In this document: positions 1-5,344 of the stretch, one piece after another
Position numbering within the stretch: the stretch's first letter is position 1
Layout of the letters: every line of letters begins with the position of its first letter
NCBI GenBank assembly: GCA_003158885.1
Contig: PMLN01000394.1
Coordinates: forward strand, 1,056 to 6,587
Length of the DNA stretch: 5,532 bases
Direction: 5' to 3'
Source: Anaerolineae bacterium
Lineage (GTDB): Bacteria > Chloroflexota > Anaerolineae > Anaerolineales > Villigracilaceae
The notes under the pieces: model-generated
Databases searched by the model: none
Told to the model about the DNA's origin: nothing
The model's input: the letters and a program-made list of their open reading frames with translations, nothing else
Program-made: the position numbers and the translations under genes

Positions 1-10
1 AATGGAGAAC

Positions 11-51
11 ACCACGGTTGATTGCAGCGCTGCCTCAGCGTGCACCGTGGT
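11..51. other. Bulged stem-loop at the left edge
   Basis: ACCACGG (11-17) pairs with CCGTGGT (45-51). Inside it, TGCA (23-26) pairs with TGCA (41-44) and CGCTG (28-32) pairs with CAGCG (36-40) around a 3-base loop. The right arm is continuous (36-51). The left arm carries a 5-base bulge (18-22) and one extra G (27). About 16 pairs form in total. Only a weak T-containing stretch follows, so this is not a textbook Rho-independent terminator. It could end a gene lying left of the window or be a structured leader element. The pairing is seen directly; the function is unknown. Confidence 0.45.
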
Positions 52-177
52 AAATTGTTCGGAAATCGATGAAATTTGCCACTTCCCGCATGTCACAATC
101 AAAAAAGGATTAACGTCCACACAATCAGGAAGTTTGATACTATAAGCCGCCCCCGCTCCGAGATAAGATACTCGAAT

Positions 178-651
178 ATGCTGGACACGATAAGGCGAAT
201 CCCACTTTTCCAGGATCTAAGCGACGAGCAGTTGGAACGAATCGAGCCGCTGGTGGATGTATTCACCTATCCCGCCAACCAGCCGATCTTCGAGCAGGAT
301 GAGCAGGCGGATTACCTGTATCTGCTGATGCGCGGAACGGCGGCACTGGAATATACACCCTACGACGGGACACGCATCACACTGACGCGCCTGCATGCGG
401 GAGATGCCTTCGGCTGGTCCTCGGTGGTGGGAGGGAGGGTGTACACATCCAGCATCCACAGCGAAACGGAAGTGGAAGTCGTGCGAATACGCGGCAATGC
501 TTTGCGAAAGGTGTGCCGCGAGAATCCGGAGATCGGATGCATCCTGCTCGACCGGCTGGCCGAATCGGTCTCAGGCCGCTGGAAGAACTCCCGCGAACAA
601 GTCCATGCGATCCTGGATCGAAATATAAACAATCGCGAAAAGGCGAAATAA
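178..651 (+). CDS. Single-domain cyclic-nucleotide-binding-like (Crp-type effector domain) protein
   Basis: The product is 157 residues and consists almost entirely of one CNB beta-roll with flanking helices. The opening IPLFQDLSDEQLERI (8-22) is the usual N-terminal helix of Crp/Fnr effector domains. FEQDEQADYLYLLMRGTAAL (38-57) and HAGDAFGW (73-80) match the beta-roll and the start of the phosphate-binding cassette. A C-terminal helix (about 106-145) follows. There is no helix-turn-helix and no catalytic domain, so it is not a complete Crp regulator; it may act as a sensor or partner subunit. The cassette is atypical: W80 sits where the ribose-contacting Glu is usual, and Y89 aligns with the phosphate-contacting Arg, so classical cAMP binding is doubtful. 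The ATG at 178 was chosen because homology begins there. A TTG at 76 would add 34 residues unlike the family. The Shine-Dalgarno sequence is weak (GAGATAAG, 160-167). The gene is monocistronic within the window. Confidence 0.85.
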   Translation: MLDTIRRIPLFQDLSDEQLERIEPLVDVFTYPANQPIFEQDEQADYLYLLMRGTAALEYTPYDGTRITLTRLHAGDAFGWSSVVGGRVYTSSIHSETEVEVVRIRGNALRKVCRENPEIGCILLDRLAESVSGRWKNSREQVHAILDRNINNREKAK

Positions 652-821
652 CTGCCGGGTAGGCCAATTAATCTCTCACCACACTTGTACCTGCACCAAG
701 TGCAGGCAGAGTTCACGAGCGCTTTGCGTGCTTGCTTGGAAGAACGCCAAGTACACGTCGCGAAGAACACACATGTGCCTGCGGCCCAGTGCAGGCAGAG
801 AAAAAATTAAAGGTCACGGAG
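652..821. repeat. Gene-free spacer with a 13-base direct repeat and small hairpins
   Basis: AGTGCAGGCAGAG occurs at 699-711 and again at 788-800. Each copy takes part in a small hairpin: CCTGCAC/GTGCAGG (690-696/700-706, 3-base loop) and CCTGC/GCAGG (778-782/791-795). Between them, CCAAGTACAC (747-756) resembles the AAGTACAC module of the larger dispersed repeats at about 3000 and 4210, so this may be a decayed relative. No credible ORF was found. The repeats and pairing are direct observations; the relationship to the other elements is inferred. Confidence 0.45.
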
Positions 822-854
822 ATAAAATCCCTGCGAAATTCGCAGGGATTTTAT
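822..854. terminator. Bidirectional Rho-independent terminator (perfect odd palindrome)
   Basis: ATAAAATCCCTGCGAA (822-837) and TTCGCAGGGATTTTAT (839-854) are exact reverse complements around one central A. As RNA this gives a CCCTGCG/CGCAGGG core with a 5-base loop, flanked by A and T tracts on both sides. On the - strand it starts 4 bases after the TAA of the membrane operon's last gene, the expected place for its terminator. On the + strand it is followed by a T-rich run (849-864) and can stop read-through from the CNB gene about 170 bases upstream. It separates the two convergent transcription units. Confidence 0.85.
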
Positions 855-858
855 TCTT

Positions 859-1482
859 TTATTTGGGCCGGGTAAACTGGAAAATAAGCAGGAGTCCCAC
901 CAAGATCAAGGCCGCCGGCCACACATAATTGAAGACACCCGTGAACTGAGTATAGCCAAGCAAAACTCCCATCAGCAAGAGAATCACGCCGGGGATATAG
1001 GCCCATTGCAGGGAAGCCAGAACGGCCAGCAACAGAAAGGTCAAGCCGAGGCCGAGGAAGAAGATGCCGCCCGTCTCGCGAGCGCCATAGGCATCCGTCA
1101 ACACGGCAGTGACGCCCAGCGTGATCAAGACACCGGCAGGGATGATGGCCCACCAGCGTCCACGGTTGTTGAAATAAACCGCCAGGAAACTGATGCCCAG
1201 AAAACCGAGAAAGGCCAGGCCCGACCAATTGCCGGGCAGGACTGCCGAGACGATTGCCGAGGCACCCATGCCAATCAAAGCAAAGCCAGGAATCAGCGCC
1301 CACCATTCACGGTTCCCGTTCATCGCAAAGCGATACAGGAAATACGCGCCGACGAGAAGAAACAAGACAGCCCAGAAGATCGCCACCGCAAAGCGGATCA
1401 CACCGATGCGTTCCAATAGCATCAACACGCCCAGAATTACAAGCGCCCCACCAATGAAAACGCGAATGTTCGAACGGTTCAT
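859..1482 (-). CDS. Polytopic membrane protein of four ~50-residue two-helix units (DUF5668/LiaF-TM-like)
   Basis: This is the third gene of the membrane operon, 207 residues, almost entirely hydrophobic with about eight predicted membrane helices. It shows a clear internal period of about 50 residues: WWALIPG at 60-66, WWAIIPAG at 110-117 and WAYIPG at 160-165, each starting a helix and followed by a second helix before the next unit. Residues 1-58 form a related first helix pair (IGGALVILGVLMLLERIGVI, then a helix at 32-52). The last helix, NYVWPAALILVGLLLI (185-200), shares the WP(x)nG(x)nLL pattern with the first domains of the two upstream genes, consistent with DUF5668/LiaF-type membrane hairpins. 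The ATG is 8 bases beyond the preceding stop, with GGAG about 6 bases before it; that Shine-Dalgarno sequence overlaps the upstream TAG. A terminator follows directly. The biochemical role is unknown. A structural or sensing role in the envelope is inferred from its neighbours. Confidence 0.85.
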   Translation of the reverse strand: MNRSNIRVFIGGALVILGVLMLLERIGVIRFAVAIFWAVLFLLVGAYFLYRFAMNGNREWWALIPGFALIGMGASAIVSAVLPGNWSGLAFLGFLGISFLAVYFNNRGRWWAIIPAGVLITLGVTAVLTDAYGARETGGIFFLGLGLTFLLLAVLASLQWAYIPGVILLLMGVLLGYTQFTGVFNYVWPAALILVGLLLIFQFTRPK

Positions 1483-1490
1483 CGCTGCTC

Positions 1491-2279
1491 CTAATAGACC
1501 TTGACGGAAGTCGCGCCGCCTTCAATGGTGACCTCGGCGCGATATTTGGCGGTATCGTAATCCACAGATTGATAGATGCTGCCCTCACGCGGCACAAAGC
1601 GAGTCTCGTCAACCCTGGCCGTGCCAACGCTCTTCAAGCGCAAGCGCAATCCAACGCCGGGTGGAACATTCAACTCGATGCTGGCTGCGCCGGCTTCCAT
1701 ATCGGCAACCATGTTTTCCACGCGAGCCGGCAAAGTCAACGTAATGCGGCTGGCCCCGCCATCAAATGAAAGATATTTGACCTGCAGGTCGCGCAAATCC
1801 AGATCCAGGCGGCTGGCCCCGGCGTCAATATCGAGAGAGGTCGGCAGGTCGGGATCGAGACGAAATTGCCAGACGCCTCCATCCGGCCCGATGAACGGCA
1901 CAAAGCTCGGCCCGGCATCGATCCTGACTTCGAGCTTATCGCCATCCAAATGCGAGGAGTGATCCATGGCGACACCGGAAAGTCCGGTCAGGAAATCCCC
2001 GGCATTCGCACCGGCCGATAATTCAATGTGCCCCGCGCCGTGATCAATGGACAGGTGGGCTTCCTTTGCGCCCTGCAAGGGGATCGAAAATTGTTCGGCC
2101 TTATTGAAATCTACGTGCGCGGTGAAGCGGCCCAACAAAATCCAGAGGCCGACCGCGATGATGACGAAGGGCCAGAACCAACTGAACACATCGCCGGTCA
2201 GAACACCGGCTGTGCGAAGAAAGAACAAGACGCCGAGCAGGACGAGCAGACCACCCCAGAAAAATTCAGTGCGGCGCAT
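1491..2279 (-). CDS. LiaF-like protein: two-helix membrane domain plus beta-repeat (toast-rack) domain
   Basis: The product is 262 residues. Two membrane helices come first (about 8-25 and 31-49, the second containing SWFWPFVIIAVGLWILLG), matching the LiaI/LiaF-type DUF5668 hairpin. The rest, from about residue 55, is a soluble beta domain with a recurring pattern of hydrophobic-acidic-x-GA-x-x-hydrophobic-x-L: IDHGAGHIEL (78-87), IDAGASRLDL (151-160), FDGGASRITL (172-181), MEAGAASIEL (194-203) and IEGGATSVKV (252-261). This is the signature of LiaF C-terminal and DUF4097-like 'toast-rack' beta folds. In Firmicutes, LiaF inhibits the LiaRS envelope-stress system; here no LiaRS genes are adjacent, so a sensing role is only an analogy. 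The ATG lies 1 base after the upstream stop and has a strong GGGGAGG about 6-7 bases before it, inside the upstream gene's 3' end. This suggests translational coupling. No signal peptide other than the membrane hairpin is visible. Confidence 0.85.
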   Translation of the reverse strand: MRRTEFFWGGLLVLLGVLFFLRTAGVLTGDVFSWFWPFVIIAVGLWILLGRFTAHVDFNKAEQFSIPLQGAKEAHLSIDHGAGHIELSAGANAGDFLTGLSGVAMDHSSHLDGDKLEVRIDAGPSFVPFIGPDGGVWQFRLDPDLPTSLDIDAGASRLDLDLRDLQVKYLSFDGGASRITLTLPARVENMVADMEAGAASIELNVPPGVGLRLRLKSVGTARVDETRFVPREGSIYQSVDYDTAKYRAEVTIEGGATSVKVY

Positions 2280-2280
2280 G

Positions 2281-2814
2281 TCAGCCTCCCCTCTGCGGGC
2301 GGCGTAGAAGCCCGCGAGCGATCACATACAGACCCAGCAGAATGAGCAGGGCGGCGATGCCATAATTCCCGAGAATGTTGATGCGACTGAAGATGGCGGC
2401 AAAAATCAGGAAAAGCACGGCGCTGATGACGATGAGGTTGAGACCGCGCCCCACGTTAGACCGGAAGCCATCCCCCAACAGCCCCGCCAAGATGGTGCCC
2501 ACGCCGACAAAGCCCGGGATGAGGGCCCACATGAACTCCCAGGATTGGTAATCCGGCGGGGTGGTTAGATTCTGGTAATACAGAATGCCGCCTATGCCGG
2601 CGACAATGGAGGCCGGGATGGCCATACGCGGCGCACCGGTCAGCAGGCCGATGACCAAAATCAGGGCGCCCGCGCCAATCACGTAGAAGGGCCAACCCCA
2701 GTTCAAATTGGAAAACGGCTGCAGAATCGGAACCTGCTTGACGGCGATGAACCACGCGCCGAGCAGTACCAGCAGAATACCAAGTACAAGTTGAGTACGG
2801 TTTTGTGTGCTCAT
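2281..2814 (-). CDS. Polytopic membrane protein, DUF5668/LiaF-TM-like
   Basis: This is the first gene of the operon, 177 residues, with about six membrane helices (near 8-25, 41-59, 64-79, 96-113, 123-144 and 150-168), i.e. three helix pairs. Helix two reads NWGWPFYVIGAGALILVIGL, the same W-P-x-x-x-I-x-x-G pattern as the LiaF-like gene downstream. FMWALIPG (94-101) repeats the WAxIPG motif found three times in the last gene of the operon. The C-terminal tail is basic (RGLLRRPQRGG), probably cytoplasmic by the positive-inside rule. The ATG at 2814 has AGGAG 6 bases upstream, and a plausible promoter lies just beyond. The next gene starts 1 base after its stop, so the two are surely co-transcribed. 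No enzymatic motif is visible. Paralogy with the third gene is likely, so the operon may have grown by duplication of a membrane hairpin. Confidence 0.85.
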   Translation of the reverse strand: MSTQNRTQLVLGILLVLLGAWFIAVKQVPILQPFSNLNWGWPFYVIGAGALILVIGLLTGAPRMAIPASIVAGIGGILYYQNLTTPPDYQSWEFMWALIPGFVGVGTILAGLLGDGFRSNVGRGLNLIVISAVLFLIFAAIFSRINILGNYGIAALLILLGLYVIARGLLRRPQRGG

Positions 2815-2842
2815 ATCATTCTCCTAACGAGTTTTGTAATTC

Positions 2843-2871
2843 AGTGTATATCAAATCGGGACTTTCGCCAA
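2843..2871 (-). promoter_or_regulatory. Putative sigma-70-type promoter of the membrane operon
   Basis: Read on the - strand, TTGGCG (2871-2866) and TACACT (2848-2843) are separated by exactly 17 bases and each matches 4 of 6 consensus positions. Initiation would leave a leader of roughly 20 bases before the ATG at 2814, enough for the visible AGGAG Shine-Dalgarno sequence. A second, overlapping TATACA (2850-2845) gives a 15-base spacer. The position is good but the match is modest, and no operator palindrome was recognised. Confidence 0.35.
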
Positions 2872-2918
2872 GCCCGAAAAGATATACGAGGTGGAGCGGG
2901 AGGTGTTGCAGGAAGCAG

Positions 2919-3022
2919 GGGTGTATTTGAAGACTCTTTTGGAACACGGATGACACGGATTTGAGGGATTGGCAAGGATAAAGAAAAAAACTTAAACACG
3001 AAGTACACTAAGGGCACAAGGG
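2919..3022 (+). repeat. Dispersed 9-base-period repeat, copy A
   Basis: The copy begins with GGGTGTATTTGAAGACTC, continues with ACACGGAT-type units about 9 bases apart (2944 onward), then an A-rich linker and CTTAAACACGAAGTACAC (about 2991-3008), and ends in two more 9-base units. Compared with copy B (4128-4230), most positions agree and only one single-base gap is needed in the linker. Copy C (5345-5410) matches its first half. It lies between the start of the membrane operon and the end of the AlkZ-like gene. It has no credible ORF. It may be a mobile or amplified non-coding element; the mechanism is unknown. Confidence 0.75.
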
Positions 3023-3041
3023 ATAAGAAGAAGATTTAACT

Positions 3042-3100
3042 TAGCCCCACCCTGCCCTCCCCAAATATCCCAAAGAACGGGAGTATTTGGGGAGGGAGTG
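3042..3100. repeat. Pyrimidine/purine-asymmetric hairpin repeat, copy 1
   Basis: CCCTCCCCAAATA (3055-3067) is the exact reverse complement of TATTTGGGGAGGG (3084-3096). TCCC (3068-3071) and GGGA (3079-3082) extend the stem to 17 pairs with one bulged G (3083) and a 7-base loop. The flanks AGCCCCACCC (3042-3051) and GAGTGATAAG (3095-3104) recur around the second copy at 5253-5343, so the unit is larger than the stem. It sits about 40 bases beyond the stop of the AlkZ-like gene and could act as a transcript end or stabiliser, but it lacks a T-run on that strand. It is better viewed as a REP-like element. Confidence 0.7.
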
Positions 3101-3136
3101 ATAAGGGCAACTTGTATCACGAATATTGCAGTTACT

Positions 3137-3991
3137 TTAGGAACACAGGGAAGTCAAGGCCAGCCATTCGCCTTTTTGTTTGGGGTGTTCGGCAAGGCTT
3201 ATCTTTCCGCCTTCGACCAGACGTGCAAGAGCACGCGAGGTTAATTCCGTTCCCCAGCCGAACAATTTGTTCACATCACGCGCTTGGGTGGCGCCCACCG
3301 AGAGGAAATAAAGCTCCAGCAATTTCATGCGCGCTTGCGACTCGCTGATGAGGCGGGCACGCTCGAGCAGTTCGGGATAATGCCGGGCGGTGATCTGATA
3401 CATGAAGGCGTATTTCCAGGCGCCGACCTCGGCCACACCGACAGGCAGAATCTTGAAATCCTTCTGCAAATCCTCGAGGGCACGATTCCATTCCGACTCT
3501 TTGGCGCTGACGAGGCGCGCCGCTTTGCGAAGCGAAATGGAATCCAGCGGACCTTCCTTCAACAAGGCATCATACACATTTTTGGCGGCCAAAGTCAGGC
3601 GGCCCTCTTCGTAGGCGATCCAATGATCTTCCTCCGGTGAGCCATAATTTTCAGACAACGCGTAGAAATAAGGAAGCACATCGAACGAGATCATGGTGGC
3701 TTTACGGCGCAGAACCTTGGCATAATACCAAATGCGCTTCGGGAGGGCATCATCCTTCCAACGCCAGGTGACATGGGCGGGGTCATCATGTTCATCGGGA
3801 ACGGGACGATCCCCGGCGACAGCGGTCCAGAGACTCGGAAAGTCCACGCCTTTGATCGGCCAGAAGAAAATGAAGCCGCGTTCATTGATAAATCGCAAGG
3901 CCTGGGATTGGGAAGCAAGCGGTTTGGCAGGCGGCAGGTGAAAAGCCTTAGCCCGATAGGCAGAGAGTCGTTTGAGGTCAATGATTGCCAT
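3137..3991 (-). CDS. AlkZ/YcaQ-related winged-helix protein lacking the glycosylase motif
   Basis: The product is 284 residues, soluble, with no signal peptide. The middle section, RWKDDALPKRIWYYAKVL (77-94) followed by RRKATMISFDVLPYFYALSENYG (95-117), is recognised from memory as the pattern of 'AlkZ-related' proteins, relatives of the interstrand-crosslink DNA glycosylases AlkZ and YcaQ (HTH_42 family). Two winged-helix-like regions follow, around 134-190 and 222-278, the latter ending in a GGKISLAEHPKQKGEWLAL wing. AlkZ enzymes carry QxQ and YcaQ carries QxD near the N-terminus; the matching place here appears to be RGFIFFWPIKG (38-48), with no Gln, so glycosylase activity is unlikely. 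DNA binding is plausible. The length is shorter than that of active AlkZ (roughly 370-400). Its own transcription unit is likely: neighbours are far away and the upstream gap holds a repeat. No Shine-Dalgarno sequence is evident. TAAAAT lies 12 bases before the ATG, so a leaderless or very short leader is possible. Confidence 0.75.
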   Translation of the reverse strand: MAIIDLKRLSAYRAKAFHLPPAKPLASQSQALRFINERGFIFFWPIKGVDFPSLWTAVAGDRPVPDEHDDPAHVTWRWKDDALPKRIWYYAKVLRRKATMISFDVLPYFYALSENYGSPEEDHWIAYEEGRLTLAAKNVYDALLKEGPLDSISLRKAARLVSAKESEWNRALEDLQKDFKILPVGVAEVGAWKYAFMYQITARHYPELLERARLISESQARMKLLELYFLSVGATQARDVNKLFGWGTELTSRALARLVEGGKISLAEHPKQKGEWLALTSLCS

Positions 3992-4044
3992 GTGCGCGGC
4001 ACCATTTTACTATTGAAGCGGTCAACCCGGTAAGATGAGGGGAT

Positions 4045-4085
4045 GTTCAAAAGTTAGAAGGTTTGAAAGTTTGAAGGTTGAAAAG
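4045..4085 (+). repeat. Short low-complexity GAAGGTT-type direct repeats
   Basis: Short imperfect units built from (A/G)AAGGTTTGAAAG and TTTGAAGGTTGAAAA follow one another at about 4053-4085, with a period near 9-10 bases. They lie upstream of the AlkZ-like gene and about 45 bases before the ninefold-period repeat copy B. There is no coding potential. They may be part of the same composite element or an independent simple repeat. Confidence 0.45.
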
Positions 4086-4127
4086 AAACCGGCGGGAAAA
4101 ATCCCTGCCTCAAGCCATGAAGGAGAG

Positions 4128-4230
4128 GCGTTCATGAAGACTCTTGCGGAACACGGATGACACGGATTTGACGGATTGGCACAGATAGAGAAAAAGCTTA
4201 AACACAAAGTACACAACGTACACGAAGGGG
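4128..4230 (+). repeat. Dispersed 9-base-period repeat, copy B
   Basis: The shared entry TGAAGACTCTT (4135-4145) leads into ACACGGATG, ACACGGATT, TGACGGATT and GGCACAGAT (4151-4186), each exactly 9 bases. After an A-rich linker, ACACAAAGT, ACACAACGT and ACACGAAGG (4202-4228) form a second 9-base series. This is the clearest copy for reading the period. It has the same orientation as copies A and C and lies between the AlkZ-like and PHP genes. It is non-coding: frames through it meet stops and show no family similarity. Confidence 0.75.
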
Positions 4231-4285
4231 AAAAGATACTTAATTTTAGGAGGGCGCTCTTCTACTATTGGACTTTTGAAAGAGG

Positions 4286-4936
4286 TCAACTGCTTATTTT
4301 TTTGCGGAGGGTGGCATAACGGGAGGTCAAATGAACCCAGGGAGCAGAGGCGTGCATTTGATAGTGCGCAGTCCGGATGACTTTGCGCAGCTCATCCGGT
4401 CCATCGAAGGGGTCGAGCAAAACGAGCGAGCGGCCCAACTCGAAGGCGGCATGCGCATCCGAGCCGACCGTGCCCATGAGGTGATGCTGCTCCGCAAATC
4501 CCATGGCGCGGCGATTGAAGACCGGCAGCATACAGCGCGAGTTAAAAATCTCAATCGCATCCACGAGAGGAAGAATTTCCAACAAGTCAGATTCCTGCCA
4601 ACCGCCGCTGCGCCACTCATCGAAGGGATGCGAGACACTGATGAAGGCGTTCTGCTCCCGCAAGCGAAGGATCGTTTCCTGCGGCGAGAGCTTGGCCGGA
4701 ATTTCCTCGGTCACGAAGGCGGCCAGGATTTCCCCACGCGTCGTCATTATTTCCTCGCCAACGATCACACGCTGAGGGTCCATAGCCTGCGCGGCGCGCG
4801 CACCGGCAATCGTGTTGTGATCTGTGACGATGAGGCGGTCAATTCTTTTGCGGCGGCAGGTCTCAACCAGTTTTTGCGGAGAAGTCAATGAGTCTTTGGA
4901 GAAAACCGTGTGGCAGTGAAATTCAATGCGCAACAT
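4286..4936 (-). CDS. PHP-domain metal-dependent phosphoesterase
   Basis: The product is 216 residues, a stand-alone PHP (polymerase and histidinol phosphatase) domain. Metal-ligand motifs appear in the expected order: HCH (7-9) at the N-terminus, TDHN (38-41), GEE (60-62), SHP (102-104), EIFNSR (129-134) and GSDAH (158-162). The core is therefore complete and it is probably an active hydrolase using two or three divalent metals. Relatives include 3',5'-nucleoside bisphosphate phosphatase/RNase AM and other small PHP enzymes; the substrate cannot be assigned from sequence. The inserted domain seen in RNase AM-type proteins seems absent or short. The start at 4936 was chosen because MLRIEFHCH is the usual family opening. 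An upstream ATG at 5035 would add 33 residues encoded by the inverted repeat at 4987-5060 and is not credible. The Shine-Dalgarno sequence is weak (AGG, 4 bases upstream of the ATG). No partner gene is nearby. Confidence 0.9.
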   Translation of the reverse strand: MLRIEFHCHTVFSKDSLTSPQKLVETCRRKRIDRLIVTDHNTIAGARAAQAMDPQRVIVGEEIMTTRGEILAAFVTEEIPAKLSPQETILRLREQNAFISVSHPFDEWRSGGWQESDLLEILPLVDAIEIFNSRCMLPVFNRRAMGFAEQHHLMGTVGSDAHAAFELGRSLVLLDPFDGPDELRKVIRTAHYQMHASAPWVHLTSRYATLRKKISS

Positions 4937-4964
4937 GTGCCTGATTCTACACGGAAAGGGAGTG

Positions 4965-4993
4965 AATAAAAGCCAAGATATAAACAATGTCAC
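4965..4993 (-). promoter_or_regulatory. Putative promoter of the PHP gene, -35 inside a repeat
   Basis: On the - strand, GTGACA (4993-4988, 5 of 6 consensus) and TTTATT (4970-4965, 4 of 6) are separated by 17 bases. Transcription would start about 20 bases before the ATG at 4936. The -35 hexamer is the terminal TGTCAC of the inverted repeat at 4987-5060. This is a pattern match only. Confidence 0.3.
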
Positions 4994-5060
4994 CCTGAAT
5001 GAAGGGTCTCGCCACTGCGCGGCGGGATTCTTCACTCCCTTCGGTCGTTCAGAATGACAT
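4987..5060. repeat. Imperfect inverted repeat with ATGTCA termini
   Basis: The left arm (4987-5006) begins ATGTCACCCTGAAT and ends GAAGGG. The reverse complement of the right arm (5037-5060) reads ATGTCATTCTGAACGA, then CCGAAGGG. The arms agree except for two central substitutions, one further mismatch and a 4-base insertion. An inner CGCC/GGCG pair (5010-5013/5021-5024) extends the fold. The 74-base unit resembles intergenic inverted repeats I remember as common in environmental bacterial genomes, but copy number elsewhere could not be checked. It lies directly upstream of the PHP gene and explains its false N-terminal extension. Confidence 0.65.
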
Positions 5061-5119
5061 GATGTTTCCGATGTTAGGCAATCCCTAAAAATAGATATTC
5101 ACAAAGAGACGGAAAACGA

Positions 5120-5156
5120 AAAACATAAGGCGCTATAGCAAAGAGCCTTATGTTTT
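5120..5156. terminator. Orphan bidirectional terminator-like hairpin
   Basis: AAAACATAAGGC (5120-5131) and GCCTTATGTTTT (5145-5156) are perfect 12-base complements around a 13-base loop that itself starts with the palindrome GCTATAGC (5132-5139). T-rich sequence follows on both strands (5151-5167 on +, about 5123-5112 on -). The structure fits a Rho-independent terminator, but no recognised gene ends just before it on either strand. It may close a small RNA, a transcript from beyond 5532, or a lost gene. Confidence 0.5.
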
Positions 5157-5220
5157 GTATTTTAATTTGGCTTAATACAACGTCCTGAAGGGTTGGGGGC
5201 AAGCCCAAAGCCGAACTAGG

Positions 5221-5244
5221 AAACCTTCGGGACGAGGAAGGTTT
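5221..5244. other. Small hairpin near repeat copy C
   Basis: AAACCTTC (5221-5228) and GAAGGTTT (5237-5244) form 8 pairs with an 8-base loop. The overlapping CCTTCGGGACG (5224-5234) is the exact reverse complement of CGTCCCGAAGG (5425-5435), and CGTCCTGAAGG at 5181-5191 is a one-mismatch variant of the latter. The two exact copies bracket the composite repeat at 5253-5410. Function unknown. Confidence 0.4.
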
Positions 5245-5252
5245 GCCAACCC

Positions 5253-5343
5253 AGCCCTACCCCAACCCTCCCCAAATACGATGAGATAATTTTGGGAGGA
5301 AAAGGAATGGATTGGATCATCGGATTTAGGGAGGGAGTGATGA
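5253..5343. repeat. Pyrimidine/purine-asymmetric hairpin repeat, copy 2
   Basis: AGCCCTACCCCAA leads into CCCTCCCCAAAT (5266-5277), matching the left arm of the unit at 3042. The right arm, ATTTAGGGAGGG (5324-5335), is complementary with one mismatch and is followed by GAGTGATGAG, as in copy 1. The space between the arms is longer (46 bases against 16) and contains ATTTTGGGAGG (5289-5299), an alternative, closer partner for the left arm. The copy therefore looks like the same element with an internal duplication or insertion. It directly precedes repeat copy C. Confidence 0.6.
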
Positions 5344-5344
5344 G

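Noticed and set aside
76..177. TTG-initiated 34-residue extension of the CNB protein
   Set aside because: The extension has no family resemblance, and a typical CNB domain opening begins at the ATG at 178.
360..770. 136-residue - strand ORF opposite the CNB gene
   Set aside because: It is antisense to a clear CNB domain, Arg/Ser-rich with no recognisable family, and runs into the repeat spacer.
851..1306. 151-residue - strand ORF overlapping the third membrane gene
   Set aside because: It is a frame-shifted shadow of the hydrophobic gene at 859-1482, Trp/Cys/His-rich, with no start context.
3055..3096. Rho-independent terminator for the AlkZ-like gene
   Set aside because: The stem is strong, but it is followed on the - strand by G-rich sequence without a T-run, and the unit recurs away from any gene end at 5253.
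4151..4228. Possible CRISPR array
   Set aside because: The units are 9 bases, degenerate and contiguous, with no spacer-sized unique sequences and no cas genes.
4331..4891. 186-residue + strand ORF opposite the PHP gene
   Set aside because: It is antisense to a gene with all PHP motifs in order; its composition is that of a complementary-strand shadow.
4937..5035. 33-residue N-terminal extension of the PHP protein with a hydrophobic stretch resembling a signal peptide
   Set aside because: It is encoded largely by the inverted repeat at 4987-5060 and its edge; PHP proteins normally begin just before the HxH motif, as at 4936.
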